This document shows positions 33,113-45,264 of a DNA stretch of 64,000 nucleotides, piece after piece (the first letter of the stretch is position 1; the number at the start of each line of letters is the position of its first letter). A program made the position numbers and the translations under genes. Source of the DNA: Akebia trifoliata (lineage: Eukaryota; Streptophyta; Magnoliopsida; Ranunculales; Lardizabalaceae); assembly GCA_017979445.1 (NCBI GenBank), contig CM030717.1:20075288-20139287 (forward strand), in the 5' to 3' direction. The notes below the pieces were generated by a model. That model was not told the DNA's origin and made no database searches. It saw only the letters and a list, made by a program, of their open reading frames with translations.

Positions 33113-34522
33113 ATACTAAAGGAATAAATCTGGGAAAGAACGATTGAAAATGAATCTGGAAAAAAGGGGTTGGACCTGGAAATGAAGAAATCTAAGACAG
33201 AATAAATGTCCTATCTCCTATGTGAGATCCAAAATGCTTTTGTTTGAACCTCGAGGTTTTATCCAAAAGTTTTATGAATTTAAAACTCGAGTTTTTATTT
33301 TTTTTGAACCTCAAAAGTTTTTCGAAAAACTGTTATCAAGAGGATAACCTTAAGTTTGGGGTTCTCATTATCATTGCTCAAAAAAAAAATGCCCCTAGTT
33401 TGACATTGAACATGGCATTGAAGATAATTGAACACATTATGTAAAGATAAAAAAAAATGCCCCTACTATAAAGGGGAAAAGTTATATTAAAGAAGAAAGA
33501 AAATGCCCTTTGTATGAAGGTTTGAAATATTTGATTACCACAAGCGCAATAAAGATCCAACTTTTAATTTTGATTAATTTTATTGAAGATTTTGAGTCAG
33601 GCTCAAGAGAACAAAATATTTCCTTTTGGGACTCATCATAAAATTTACCCTTTTCTCCATTGGTTCACTTAGGGAAGTAAACATTTTCAGATCGATCGTA
33701 GACAAGATACTTGCGGCTTTTGAGTCTATGCCTGGTTTAAGCTAAGTATTGAACTTGATTATTCGGACTTCTGATTTTTTAGCACGGACCGCTCTCAGCT
33801 TGGGATCTTCTTCTGTTTTTCTTTGTTGCTCTAACTTTTGCCTAGATCGTCTTTTCATGTTTTCAATCTAGCGAGCTTTTCTTTTTTTTTCTTGGCTCTG
33901 ATTGTTGTCAAAGTTGTCCTTTCAGATTTTCAACCTTGCGAGCTTGCCTTAATTTTTGCCTAAGTCGTCCTTTTTGGGTTTTCAACTTAGCAGGCTTCAT
34001 CATTTTTTTATCTTTTTCTTCTCCTCTGAACTTCTAGAGTTACTGTCCGATCATGCTTTGTTATTTTCCTTGACTTTTCGTACGGTACTTAGGAGGACTT
34101 TTATAGGTAAGCTTAGGACTGGGTATAAAAAGAAAGGAATTTTGAGGCTCAAAAATCCAAATGCCCCTTGTGTCGCATTTCCTTTTAAATTGTTTTCTTT
34201 TTCCTTAAATTTTCTTCCCCATTTTGGATTTATTTTTCTTTTGAATTTTTTTCTTGATTTTTTATTGTGTGGGGAAATAGATTTTTTTTTTTTTTTGATG
34301 TGGTCGGGCCTGAAGTAACTTCTCAGGTTGCCTACGTACCCAGAATTTTGGGATCAGACCAAAACGTAGTTCTAATTTTCCCTCCCTTAAGTTAGGTAAT
34401 CGGGCTGAGAAAGAAAAAAACATAATTTTTCTTTTTGAAAAGGCTGCAAAGGGGTTGAGAAAGGATATGTTGAACTGGGTAACTGGGTAATATAAGGATT
34501 GATTTGGCCAAAGATGGCCTCC
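33113..34522 (-). other. Ogre-2 3' UTR between integrase and the 34 bp array
   Basis: No gene is seen. A block of about three diverged 55-60 bp units occurs at 33840-34000 (plus-strand motif TTTTCAAYCTTGCGAGCTTG, TGCCTAAGTCGTCC), shared with Ogre-1 and Ogre-3. The stretch ends with the conserved segment GGTTGCCTACGTACCC near 34327. Confidence 0.65.
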
Positions 34523-35270
34523 TTAAATGTAATACCGTTTGATTTGGTCAAGGTTGGTTGGTTCTGGTAATTCGATTCCATCATGATCTTGAAGCCTGAC
34601 AACTTTTCCTAGTAGTATTTCCTTGACGATGAACGGACCTTCCCAATTTGGTTTGAACTTCCCTCTAGGGTCAAAAATAGGTGTCCGATTCTCTTTGAGT
34701 ACTAAATCTCCCACTTGTAAGTGACAGGCCTTGATCTTTTTGTCAAACACACGGGCGACCCTTCTTTGATAAGCTTGCACGTGATACAAAGCTCTTAGTC
34801 ATTTTTCTTCGATAAAATTTAATTCTTCATACCGTTGATGAACCCAATCCGCTTCTGACAACTGACTTTCTAATAAGACCCTGAGAGACGGAATTTCCAT
34901 TTCAACTGGCAAGACTGCTTCCATGCCATACACTATTGAGTAGGGAGTAGCTCCAGTGGAGGATCGAATTGAAGTTCGATATGCCCATAATGTAAATGAC
35001 AGTTTTTCTTACCAATCTTGATATGATTGACACATTTTTCTAATGATAGTCTTGAGATTCTTATTAGCTGCTTCGACTGCTCTATTAGTCTGAGGATGGT
35101 AAGGAGATGATTTGTGGTGTGAAATTTTAAACTTTGAACACAATTTGATAACCTCAGCTTTGAAGTGTGACCCGTTATCAGAGATCAACTCCGAAGGTAC
35201 CCTGTATCGACTGATGATGTTCGTTTGAATAAACTTTGCAACTCGAGACGCAGTGAGGATAACACTGATA
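34523..35270 (-). pseudogene. Integrase of Ogre-2 (core and C-terminus)
   Basis: The best preserved integrase of the Ogre copies. On the minus strand ELISDNGSHFKAE lies near 35165-35205, PYHPQTNRAVEAANK near 35060-35100, [16 protein letters not shown] near 34890-34935. The C-terminal GPY/F motif KPNWEGPFIVKEI is near 34620-34665 and the end is LDQIKRYYI with a stop at 34523. The last 88 codons are fully open. Two stops and the loss of the zinc-binding N-terminus and first catalytic Asp region make it non-functional. The upstream end is fused to the start of RT. Confidence 0.85.
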
Positions 35271-35960
35271 CATTTTATAACATCTCTATCGATATTTTCA
35301 TCTCATCGGACGAGTATCCATTCCATGTTGAACAACACCCAAGCTTTCACCTAACACATCCTCATCTTATCACGCGAACAAGTCTTTTGAAATTTCTGAG
35401 TAAATTCATTATCCCCTCGTGTTCCTCTAGGAATAGGAGGATTTCTATTTGAATCTCTTTAAGAATTATTTTCTATTCTGAGGTCAATGACCTTTGTTTT
35501 CTCGATTAAAGGTTGAGCCTGACTCTTATCTTCTTGCTTAGGAAATAAATATATCCTTGCAGCCAGATTAGTAGTTAATTCGTTAATGCGCTCAAGCTAT
35601 TAAAAAATTTCCTTTATCCGATCAATTTCAGATGGGGCGACAGACACCTTTGTAAACTCAATAAACTAACTCGACTCAACATGAATAGAGTAGACTCAAT
35701 CTAAAGAAGACATGACCTTGCTGAAAAAAAGGGACTCGAGCTAACCCAAATAACTCATGAAAACTCAATACAAGTACCCACACGAGTTTGATTAGGATTG
35801 AGGACTGAGATATTGCTTACAACCGATAAGACTGAGACATTCTGACCTTCAAGGAATAACTGAGAAATGTTGAGATATTCTAAAAGATTGATTTGGCGTT
35901 GACGTTCTTTCCAACTGACTGGACTAGTAACCCTAACAAAAAGGTGAACGATTGATCTTA
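35271..35960 (-). pseudogene. RT-start and gag-junction remnant of Ogre-2
   Basis: The minus strand keeps short coding relics matching Ogre-3 52000-52600: the KFQKTC... RT-start region (near 35340-35400), the PHLKLIG... gag-pro spacer (near 35620-35640) and the last codons of gag (near 35790-35880). Between the gag start and these last codons, about 1.6 kb present in Ogre-3 is missing. The same gap exists in Ogre-1. Many stops are present. Confidence 0.6.
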
Positions 35961-38900
35961 GGTGCAATGATAACCTTAAGACCCCATCAAATGTGAATTT
36001 GATTAATTCCAGTGTTACCCCCTTGATAACATTTTAAATGAACCTTGAAAATTCATGCAATGATTATTCAGACGGAAAATAATTCTATTGCACTCTTGAA
36101 AATTATTGACAGATAATGTTTTCATTGAATAAAACTTTCACAAATCTGATTATTTTTTGCAAGTCATTTTCTTTTTAGAAAAATTCATTTTAGTAATTTT
36201 TCAAAGTCCATGCAAAAAAAAAATTTCCAAGGTTCATGCAAAAATATATCTTTTGTAAATCATTTTTTCTTCATTCTCTTTTCTTTTGGAAAATATTTTT
36301 TTTTTCTAGAAAACACTTCTTTTGGAAAATATTTTTTTCTGGAAAATATTTTCCTTTTCTTCTTTGAAAATTTGATTTCCATTTTGATTTAAATGGTCCG
36401 GTCCGGTCCGTCATGATTGTTGGATCGAGATGGACTGGGTTATTATTGAATTTTTGCAAGAAATGGATTCTTTATCGAGTTGGTACACCCATTTTAATTT
36501 CCAAAAATAACATTTTTGATCCTTGAGGACAATCATACACTCTAATCTCATGATTCACATACACTCATCAATCCAAGGGTCCATTCAATAAACAACCCGG
36601 GAACACCCACGATAAGTTCGAGTCGTGACCTACAGGGAAGGTTTCTAGACTCTAGGCTTACTACGTGCAATGCATTTTTATCTGGCCACCCTTGCCCAAG
36701 CATACCTATATATCTCTCGATACGTGGTGACTTGGTTTGATATACCGTACAGGTGATAATCTAAAACCTCAACTACTTCTCTGAAGTCAAAAACAGCTAG
36801 TTTGATCCCTAGTTGAGAGGTGGCACAATACTGAGCAAGAGCCCTCTTAAATACCTCTCGTCTAGAATAGACGTAGTCTATCCCCCTCATACAGTAGGGT
36901 ACAGCGGGGCAGGATCTCGCTTAGGCACCAATTTTGACCAAAAAGTGCAATTGATATACTTGGATTATCTTTTATATACCTACGGGTACGAGTCAAGAGT
37001 TGTAGTTTTCATAAATGGTTTGGCATCCCACGAGGGGACCGACCACGTATTAGTACCACGTTGGCAATCGGGACATGTGACTGTATGGCTCACAATAGGT
37101 CAAAGGCTCAGGTCGCTCCAGCCTGGATGCATCAATATACCTCTCCCAATCACCTGATCAGACAGTATTGATGCCCCAGTTTGATATACCCTAAGGTACG
37201 TGATTGGAGCTGTGGTTTTCATGAATGACGTCACATCTCCGAAGAGACCGGGCCACGCACTAGTGCCACGTTGGCTATATAGGACGTGTAAGTGTGCAAA
37301 ATAGTAAACGTGCATGTGGTGTCTGCAAAATAGGGTGGGGTGTGCCCGGGGCTTTTTCAAACACATGGGTCCATGAGTCCATATCAAACCAATCAACATT
37401 GATATCATAAAGATAATAATCAAGACAATGCACAAATCCATCATACCAGGACCAAAATAAACCCATCAAGCATATACTCCAATTGATATCATAGCACGTT
37501 AAATAGGCAATCAATCATGAAGACTAGCAATCAGATTCGATTGTTGAAGCAAACATGTAATTTAGTCCGAATATATATTTGCTATTTTTTATACAGTCCA
37601 ATCAAGGGTTATTTTGGGTGACCCTAACCGAATTGGTATTTCAAGGGATATCAAGTTGAGTACAGAATGATAATTGTTGGAACAAGATGTTATGATCAAC
37701 CTTAAACGAATTGAAAGATAGAAAATTATTAAGGATCACACCCAAAAATTGCCACATCAATCCGTTTGCCATAAAAATTTATGAATGTTAGTCCTTTATA
37801 GCAATTGGAACACAAATTGATATTACTAGCAACCCAATGTTTACTCACAACACACCCAAAAAAAAAAAATTTATATATTTTTTTTAGAATAAATAATCGT
37901 TCGTATATGGATTGGTGTGTTACAAATGAACATTGGTGTGTTAATAATAGCTTGAGAGTGTTCTCGCGAGAAACCAACACGTGAAGGTGTTTTAATCGAA
38001 AATCCTTAAAAGCATTTTAATAAGAGGAGTTTACAGAAATAATGATTCTAAAAATCGGCATTCGTTTTAATTAGAAATCTATTTTTTCTAGTCTCTTAAT
38101 ACCCTTTCTATCGAATTCAAATTAAAGAGACTCCAACCAATCCTTATCACAATTTCTCTGAAAACTTTTTATTCAATAAGAAAAATAATTTTTTGCTCTT
38201 ATGATCAGGAGCTTGAATCAACGATGTGGGGCATGATCACAAGAACAGAAGTTCTTCTTCTTCGAGATATTTATTTCTATCATCAGAAATTTCGATTCCA
38301 AAATAATTTCCATGTTAAAAATAAAACAAAAGGTTGTGTAATTTTTAAACAAACTGAAATGTGCTGAAACAGAACAAAAAGAAGAAAAAAAAACTGACTG
38401 CAAGGCAACCCAACGTTTTTGTTTTTCATGGTGGTGTGGCTGTAATAAAAAAAAATCTTCTTTAAAACACCATTAATTCCAATGTTTCATCGTCTTCTTC
38501 CCTGCACCCATCGTTCTCAACAGAGAACGACTGGTTTTGGCCTCTCCACCCGATCGATGTTGATCTCCATTGGACAGATTTTTGCTTTAAAGAAATCACT
38601 GAGTTCTTTCGAATCGACAGCCCATCCAGAGATCCATTCAAGTTTAGACGATTTTTTTTTTATATTTTGCAAAATAAAAACAAATTGTCCGCCATTAACG
38701 CTCCATTGGAACTCGAAACTGAAGCAAAGGCATTTCGCTGAGTGGCTTCTACAAATTGAACCATGATTTTCGCTTCGGACCAGAGATTTTTTTGCCAAAA
38801 AATAAAAAAAACAGCAAAGTTTGAATTTTGCTTCGGTTGGAGGAAAAGAGATTGATTTCCATCGCTTAACTTGAGTTGGTTTTGAAGGGACTTACGTCCA

Positions 38901-39745
38901 AAGAAATCAACCACTTCAATAAAAAAACTGATCGGGCGGATGTTTCGATCGATCGAACCAAGAGACAAGTTCGGTCTCTTGTTGAAGAAGACGACATTAA
39001 CTATTGTTTTAAACCATTGGAGAAGATGGTGTGGGAATAAGAAAAGACAAATTTATTAATGACGCACCATTCACACTCAATAACGATACTGTTAAGTTGG
39101 TGTGAAAACTGGAAATCTATGTCATTACTCATGACACACCAACTCCACACTGCCCTTGCTGTTGACAGAACCTTCAAAACGATTTTTTTTATTATTTTTT
39201 AAAACCCTTTTTTTTATAACCTTTTTTTTATTTCCTTCTTGCTGTCAATGGACATATCTACTTTCCTAAAAAATTATTTTATTTGAAAAAAGCTGATTAC
39301 ACATTTTTTTTTATTTTTTATTTTTAAAAACTAAGAAAACAAAACGATGTCCAAGGATCAATCGAACCCTAAAAAATAATATAAAAAAAACCTACACACG
39401 TAATAAAAAATCAAAAGTCATGGTCCAACAATCATCGTACTGTCTTCAATAAAATCAACCATTCCGAAACCCTTTGTTATTTAGGATCACCCTAAACAAA
39501 CCTCGTTTAAACCACAAAGATAATGTTTGATAGAACCATAAGAATAATATGCAAAAATATCCCATATTCAAAGTCCAAACGCACAATCAATAATCGAACA
39601 ATAAAAGATAAACAAACAAATAAACAAACAACATAAACTGAACTAAAAATAAAAAAAATAAAAAAAAAAAAATACAAAAAAGTAAAAACTAGGTCAATAT
39701 GGCAACGTTCCCATACTTGGGGTTTTTCAAGCCTGATCCTCAATG
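35961..39745 (-). other. Ogre-2 leader
   Basis: This non-coding leader includes a TTTTCCAAAAG-type AT-rich repeat zone (about 36120-36390), the conserved block with GGTATAT motifs (about 36600-37340) and an A/T-rich part with long A and T runs (about 37850-39720). The 114-codon open frame 37100-37444 is the counterpart of the 124-codon frame in Ogre-1; its coding status is unproved. Elsewhere nothing gene-like is seen. Confidence 0.6.
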
Positions 39746-39763
39746 GCCCCAGTGGAGTCGCCA
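39746..39763 (-). other. Primer-binding site of Ogre-2, tRNA-Arg type
   Basis: TGGCGACTCCACTGGGGC lies 1 nt from the 5' LTR. It differs from the complement of plant tRNA-Arg(ACG) 3' end at one internal position and at the last base. Confidence 0.85.
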
Positions 39764-39764
39764 T

Positions 39765-41484
39765 TGAAAGCGCCCTCGATCCGCGGGGTGCGCGGATCCG
39801 CTTTTGACCATTGAGGTTTGGGAGTCGCCACCTAGTTATTACGGTCTAGGAACCGATCAATGACTCTAAACGGATAAAGAGACCAATTTACTAAAGAAAA
39901 ACTGAATCCGGGGATCACATTACGGGGTTGGAAGGTGTTAGGCACCAACCCCGCCTGGCCAAAGCCGATCTCTACTAATTTTCCAAATAAGTTACATTGC
40001 TAAAAAACCTAGATAATAATATATAAAAAATTAAACCTTTCCGATAGCAAAGACCTCGTTCCCTCAGATCCGACAAAAACTGCTCCTTGTACCGTACTCC
40101 TTATTCGTTCTGTCTCCGGATTTGATTTCTGATCTTTGAGGCAAGGTATTTGATCGAGTTTGTTATGGACTTTTGGGGTGTTTTTGAAGGGCTTTTAGGT
40201 GTTTTTTAGGCTAAAATCGAAGAAGGGATGTTAGGTAAGGAGTTGGAGCTCCAAAACTACGGTTTATGGGAGGCTAGGGGGGCTTTTAGACCTACTTCTC
40301 TTAGGATTTATGATTTGATACGAAAATAGGGTGTGAGGACCTCTATTTATAGATTTTTATAAGGGTTGATTTAGATAGAATTAGTGTTTGATTATAATTC
40401 TTTTAGTTAGAGTTGTATTTCAGTTAGAATTATTTTAGGTAGAGTTGTATTTTAATTAGAATTATTTTAGGTAGAATTGTATTTTAGTTAGAACTCTATT
40501 AAATAGAGTTATTATTTAATTATAACTCTATTAGGGTTTTTGACTTTTGGTCTTATTTGATTGACTTTTAATATTTTGACTTTAGTCTTAATTGATTGAC
40601 TTTTAATATCTTGACTTTAGTCTTACTTAATTGACTTTAATTTTGACTTTAGTCTTACTTAATTGACTTTAATACTTTGACTTTAGTCTTGCTTTATTGA
40701 CTTTACATTTTTGGAGAACCTCCCTCTATTATATCTTTAATTCTTTGGACCCCAAATGGAGGGGTCCTTAAAGAAATATCTCACGAGCCCTCAACAATTT
40801 TTCATGAGAACCCGATTGATCGATTTTTTAGTTCAAAATTTTAAATTAATTTCATTAATGTTTCACTTTAATTATTTAATGTTTTATTTATTAATTTCAA
40901 AATTTTTAATTATGAAAATTCTGAAATTACCGTTTTGCCCCCGGAGAGGACTTTTCACATTTTAAGTCGGTTTTTGATGTTCTAAGATGTTTTAGAATCG
41001 ATTTTTCGTAAGGAATTCAATGGAAATATTAGTTTGTCATTTATGAAAATTTTTCTGTGAAATGGTCATGAACTTTATGAGGCGCATTTTCGTAATTTTA
41101 TCAAATTCTGTTAAAATTGGTGAAATGATTTGTTTGGTTTCGATTTGTTGTTTTATGTGTTCGAAAGGATTTTTCTAATCGTAACGTAGGCTCTAGGGTT
41201 ATTTTGATGTTAGGAGTATTTTGGTAATTTGGTCAATTTTTAGAGATTTTTATCGTGAAGCTTCTTTTTGGGTCTGCAAGATGATGATTTCTATGTTTTA
41301 GAGTCGTATTTTCCTAGCGTAGCGTGGTTTCTAAGGTTTTGTCAGTTTGAGATACCTCATCTGGATTTCTGAAATATTTCTGGTAACAAAATAAAGCAAT
41401 GGAATAAACATCCATCATTGGGAATCATTGCGATCGGGTTGACGAGTTGATTAATCAGGCGAGTGCAAAAATGAGGTGTCTACA
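39765..41484 (-). repeat. Ogre-2 5' LTR
   Basis: This 1720 bp LTR includes a TATA box at about 40341-40354 (minus, ATCTATAAATAGAG) and a TTGACT-rich cluster at about 40540-40705. It is flanked on the right by CATTA. Confidence 0.93.
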
Positions 41485-41489
41485 CATTA

Positions 41490-41731
41490 CCTTGGGGTAC
41501 TGGGGTGTAGAGAAAACCTTTTTTATCCCATACTCACTACAAAATTCTCTTATCTATTCCCCTGTAAACTGCCTTCCATTGTTAGAAACTATGGTATACG
41601 GCAAGTCGAATCTGCAAATAATGTTCTCCTAGAGGAACTTCTTACTACCAAATTCTGGCCAAAATGAGTGCTTCTACCAAGTTAATGAAATAATCTGTCA
41701 CTATGAACTAGAAGATCAGATTGCCAGGTGC
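41490..41731 (-). pseudogene. Integrase of Tat-2, core segment between Ogre-2 and Chromo-2
   Basis: The minus strand carries the first catalytic-domain pieces: a DYFINLVEA motif near 41690-41715 (DYFTKWVEA in intact relatives), ENIICRF and NNGRQFTGE near 41575-41630, then GIKKVFSTPQYP near 41490-41530. It is bounded by the two TSDs, CATTA and CCTAG. Stops are present. Confidence 0.72.
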
Positions 41732-41736
41732 CCTAG

Positions 41737-42262
41737 TGTTACGCTCGTGTTTTTTTTAAGCGAAGTCGTGCGACACGAAGGGGTGCTAACCCACAAGTAA
41801 GACTATAAAAACGATCGTACACCACAAACGTAGTTGGGAAACAAGTAAACAAGGCAATACAAGGCAAAGTCTAGAGGCAACTTTATTGATATAATATTGA
41901 TTAGACAAGATAATACGTTACAAAAGCATAAAGGTGTGTTACAAAGCAATTGATGATCCTATGACACGCGGGACTTCCACATAGCTTGGCTCAAAGGCCT
42001 CAGTCAACGTGGGTGTAGGCCGAGGATTGGGAAGCACTAGACATCTTTCCTACAAGGATGCTAGTATTCCTTTCGTAGGTTTCTAAAAAGAAGCATCAAA
42101 AGTGGTGGCCGGTCATACTTCCTTTATTTAAAAAATGCCACTAAGCTAATAGATATGCACTAACACGGTTACACCTAACTCTAGGTGTAACATGGGTGCT
42201 CCTGGGTGACTCAAGGGCGAACTTACCCCTAATTCTAGGTGACAAAATTTATGGTTGTCACA
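41737..42262 (-). repeat. Chromo-2 3' LTR
   Basis: This LTR starts TGTGACAACC on the minus strand, preceded by the purine-rich AGTGGGAGAGTC, and ends GAGCGTAACA. It pairs with 44736-45259. Confidence 0.9.
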
Positions 42263-42289
42263 GACTCTCCCACTTATTCTGTAGATGTC

Positions 42290-42970
42290 CTTGTCGTATT
42301 GCCTTGACAAACCCTTCAATCTTCTACTTGAAAAGTTGTAGGTTCTCTGCACTCTCCTATGTAGCTTCACATTTTGGCATGTTCTTCTATGTGACGAAGT
42401 ACTCCACGTGATGCTGCTGAATTAACACCTTCGAGAACTTTGTCGACAACACGCTCTGGCTGAATAGCTGAATGAAAAGATGTACGTATTGGAATGTTGT
42501 ACATAGGATCTCCTGGATCTGCATGGTACGGCTTGAGACTTCTTGCATTGACGACAGAATGAATGATGTGTAACCTGTATGGTAACCAAAGTTCAACAAA
42601 CCTGTATGTTCTTGGACTATGTCTCTTGTAGCCTGAAACAATAGTGTGAGAAGTTAAACACTATTGGCCTGTGCTAAGTTCAAAAAGACTCTTGTTGGAG
42701 GAAGAATTCTTCTGAAAGTTGTTATTGAACAAATTCACCTAATTCTCATAGTTGGCATTGGCAAGATGCCTAAAATACTCCAACACAAAATTAAATATCT
42801 CCGTTGGCCAATCTGATTGAAGATGCCTACTGGTTGGAAAGTCTAGCTGTAACCCAAGTAATCTGTATGGTCCATCCCATAACTTCCCTTTGACTCTTGA
42901 ATCTCTGTTGCTGATAATAATTTTGGGCACATTCCAATTCTTGTTGACACTTTGACGAAGTAACTAAGGG
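42290..42970 (-). pseudogene. Integrase and chromodomain of Chromo-2
   Basis: The minus strand has ISNRDSRVKGKLWDGPYRLL (near 42860-42920) with the second catalytic Asp in NRDSR, then SLFELSTGQ-like coding (near 42660-42690). A chromodomain with HHVEYFVT, a stop, KNMPKCEAT, another stop and ESAENLQLF lies near 42320-42430. Two Trp codons of the chromodomain have become stops. Role and family are as in Chromo-1. Confidence 0.78.
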
Positions 42971-43300
42971 GCTTCATCTGCAACTTGACAGTAACCTGAT
43001 CTCAAACCCAACTTTGAAAAGTACTTGGCTGTCCCAAGTATATCAAACAAGTTGGCAACCGACTGGATAGGATACCTATTCTTGATGGTGATCTTCTTCG
43101 ATACTCGATAATCGACACAACGTCGCAAAACCCATAATGTTGCTCAACTAAATTAATCTTGGAGGATTCATCCTAAAAGACCTCTATGTAGAAGGTGTGG
43201 TACCAGGTAGCAGTTCATTCTGATGATCTATCGACCTACATGGCTATAGGGTCTATGGAAGCTCATTCAGTATCACGTCATCAACTTCTGTCAATACCTA
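42971..43300 (-). pseudogene. Reverse transcriptase fragment of Chromo-2
   Basis: SFRMNPPRLI precedes a jump to RRCVDYR and KKITIKNRYPI; then LGTAKYFSKLGLRSGYCQV leads directly into integrase near 42965. Both joints coincide with those in Chromo-1. Motifs for the YxDD centre are absent. Confidence 0.75.
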
Positions 43301-43760
43301 TGTAACCTATGTGGGAGTTGAACTATGGTCATGTTCTTCAGGTTCAACTCGTAAAGTAGCAATGTATTGTTGCTTACCTTTCTTCAACCATTTCTTCAAC
43401 TCAAGGGTTGAAATCAACTTTCCCTCTTCCTTGCCTGTGGAGACGGGAATGAAGCTTGGACATTCACCTATCATGCCCAATGTGTTGGCGAATGACATCG
43501 ATACAACCCTGTTCTATCGTAAGAAATCCATCCCAATAAGAATTCTCAACTCATCAAGAGGAACTAAAAGTAAAACAAGCTTACCCTTCCATGTACCTTT
43601 CTTGACGGATATTGACTTTGTCGAACCTTGGATAGGAGTGGCTTGGGAATTTATAGCTTTCATACGGCTTGAGCCCTTATCGAACTGGATATTGAGGCGT
43701 TTTGCCTCTACAGGGGTAATGAAGTTGTGCGTAGCTCCTGTATCAATCATTGCCTGGTGG
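43301..43760 (-). CDS. Aspartic protease and linker of Chromo-2
   Basis: The minus-strand frame 43514-43750 starts MIDTGATHNFITP; DTGA is the retropepsin active site and ATHNFI is typical of chromoviruses. It ends with LVPLDELRILIGMDFLR, the usual flap-to-dimer end (ILGMDFL in relatives). After one stop the linker continues (43307-43498) with FIPVSTGKEEGKLIS and KKGKQQYIATL. In a working element this enzyme releases mature Gag and Pol proteins. This domain itself looks intact, but it is part of a broken polyprotein. Confidence 0.82.
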
Positions 43761-44715
43761 TCTTGCCACCAACTTCAATATTAACATACATAAAACCCTT
43801 CCGTTGATGGTTTAACTGAGTTTCAGATGTCTACTTCATTACATTCAATAGATGCATGGCTCCAATGTGACGAAAATCTTCATGATCTCGTCCACTTATA
43901 CTCTCATTACTAGGGTCATTTTGGGAAGCTAATAGTGCAGTCAGTCTGACTCGCTGTAGGCACTTATATGTCTTGTGTGTCCCACCACACACACTGTGAA
44001 GGGGACATACATAGTTCTAGTCTGCTATGTGAAGGGAAGGAATTCCGTTGGGATCCTTGACTAGAACTATGTCTGTGCCCTCCATTCTTACCATTCGAAG
44101 ACTTCTTGGTGTGCTCATGTTGTTGTGAGTACCCCTTCGAGTAAGGGTGTACATCCTGTTGGCTCCTTTCCGTAGGAGTATAATTAGTCAACCATTCGGC
44201 TACTACAATTGTAGACACAAGATCTTACACACGTTGCCTTTGGAGCTTTGTTTGAACCCAAAGCTTGAGACCATTATTGGAATGAGAATAGCTTGTCTTT
44301 CTTTGACATGTCACGGATATCAAGTATCAAGGTAAAAACCTGCTTGACGTAGTCGTGAACTGTGCCTATCTGGTGGAATTGCCTTAACTCTCTATGGGCA
44401 ATGAACTCAACGTTCTCTAGTAGAAACTGGTGCTTCAACTCTCTTTCGAGGTCCTCCCATGTATCGATGGAATAATGGCCACATTCTATCTCGGTGTATT
44501 TTGTTTGCTACCATAGTTTGGCATCACCTGCAAGATACATAGAAGCAATTGTTACCTTTACTTTTTCTGAATCCGGATGAGCTGCACGGAAGTACTACTC
44601 CATGTCGCACAAGCAATTTTTGAGCTCTTTCGCATAGCGAACACCATTTAAGGTGCGTAACTCAGAAAGTCACAAGCGTGATGGGGAAGCATCACTACTG
44701 GTAGGTCGTTCATTA
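43761..44715 (-). pseudogene. Gag of Chromo-2 (capsid and zinc knuckle)
   Basis: The minus strand reads LKNCLCDMEQYF (near 44590-44630), MYLAGDAKLW (near 44520-44550), TWEDLERELKHQF and REL-QFHQIGTVHDYVKQ (44340-44470), the retrotransposon gag core. A degenerate CCHC knuckle, CGGTHKTYKC, is followed by LQRVRLTALLAS near 43930-43985. The downstream part of the capsid region has several stops. Gag packages the RNA in virus-like particles. Confidence 0.8.
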
Positions 44716-44720
44716 CCGAT

Positions 44721-44733
44721 GGCTCTGGTACCA
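44721..44733 (-). other. Primer-binding site of Chromo-2, initiator tRNA-Met type
   Basis: TGGTACCAGAGCC is three nucleotides inside the 5' LTR edge. It differs by one base from the common plant initiator tRNA-Met site TGGTATCAGAGCC. Confidence 0.85.
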
Positions 44734-44735
44734 AC

Positions 44736-45259
44736 TGTCATGGCCATGTTCTTTCGAAGCGAGGTCATACTGCGTAAAGGGGTGTTAATCCATAAGCAAG
44801 CCTGTAAAAATGATCGTACACTACAAACGTTGCTGGCAAACAAGTAAATGAGGTAACACGAGGCAAAGCCCATAGGCAACTTTGTTGATATAATATTGAT
44901 TACACGGTGTAATGCGTTACAAAAGCATAAAGGTGATTTACAAAGTAATAGATGATCCTATAACACGCGAGACTTTCCACGTAACTTGGCTCGAGGGCTA
45001 GTCAACGTAGGTATAGGCCAGGGATTGGGAAGCACTAGACACCCTTCCTTCAATAGGTTTCCAGAAGGAAACATTAAAAGTGGAAGCTGGTCATACTTCT
45101 TTTATTACAAAAATGCCACTAAGCTAACAGATATGCCCTAACACAGGACTAACAGGGCTTCATATTGAGCCTTACATAATGTGTTACATAGGTGCTCCTG
45201 GATGACTTTAGGGTGAGCTTATACCTAACTCTAGGTGACAAAATATTATGACTGTCACA
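44736..45259 (-). repeat. Chromo-2 5' LTR
   Basis: This LTR starts TGTGACAGTCATAATATTTT on the minus strand and ends GGCCATGACA. It pairs with 41737-42262 and is followed by CCTAG. Confidence 0.9.
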
Positions 45260-45264
45260 CCTAG

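Larger units (their letters stand above)
27707..41484 (-). mobile_element. Ogre-2: internally deleted Ogre element, 13.8 kb, with giant 3'-UTR repeat array
   Basis: LTRs lie at 27707-29441 (3') and 39765-41484 (5') with TSD CATTA at 27702-27706 and 41485-41489. From 5' to 3' on the minus strand the interior has a tRNA-Arg-type PBS, a leader of about 3.7 kb, a small remnant that crosses the gag deletion, the RT start fused to integrase, and a 3' UTR with a 34 bp repeat array. Gag, protease, RT core and RNase H are missing. About a quarter of its length is the array. No other element is inserted in it. Confidence 0.93.
41737..45259 (-). mobile_element. Chromo-2: complete but internally deleted chromovirus
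   Basis: LTRs of 526 and 524 bp (41737-42262 and 44736-45259) are flanked by TSD CCTAG (41732-41736 and 45260-45264). The interior, on the minus strand, has an initiator tRNA-Met PBS, gag, protease, an RT fragment fused to integrase, and a chromodomain. Total length is 3523 bp against 5-6 kb for normal chromoviruses. Missing are most of RT, the RNase H and the integrase N-terminus. The same deletions occur in Chromo-1. Confidence 0.92.
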
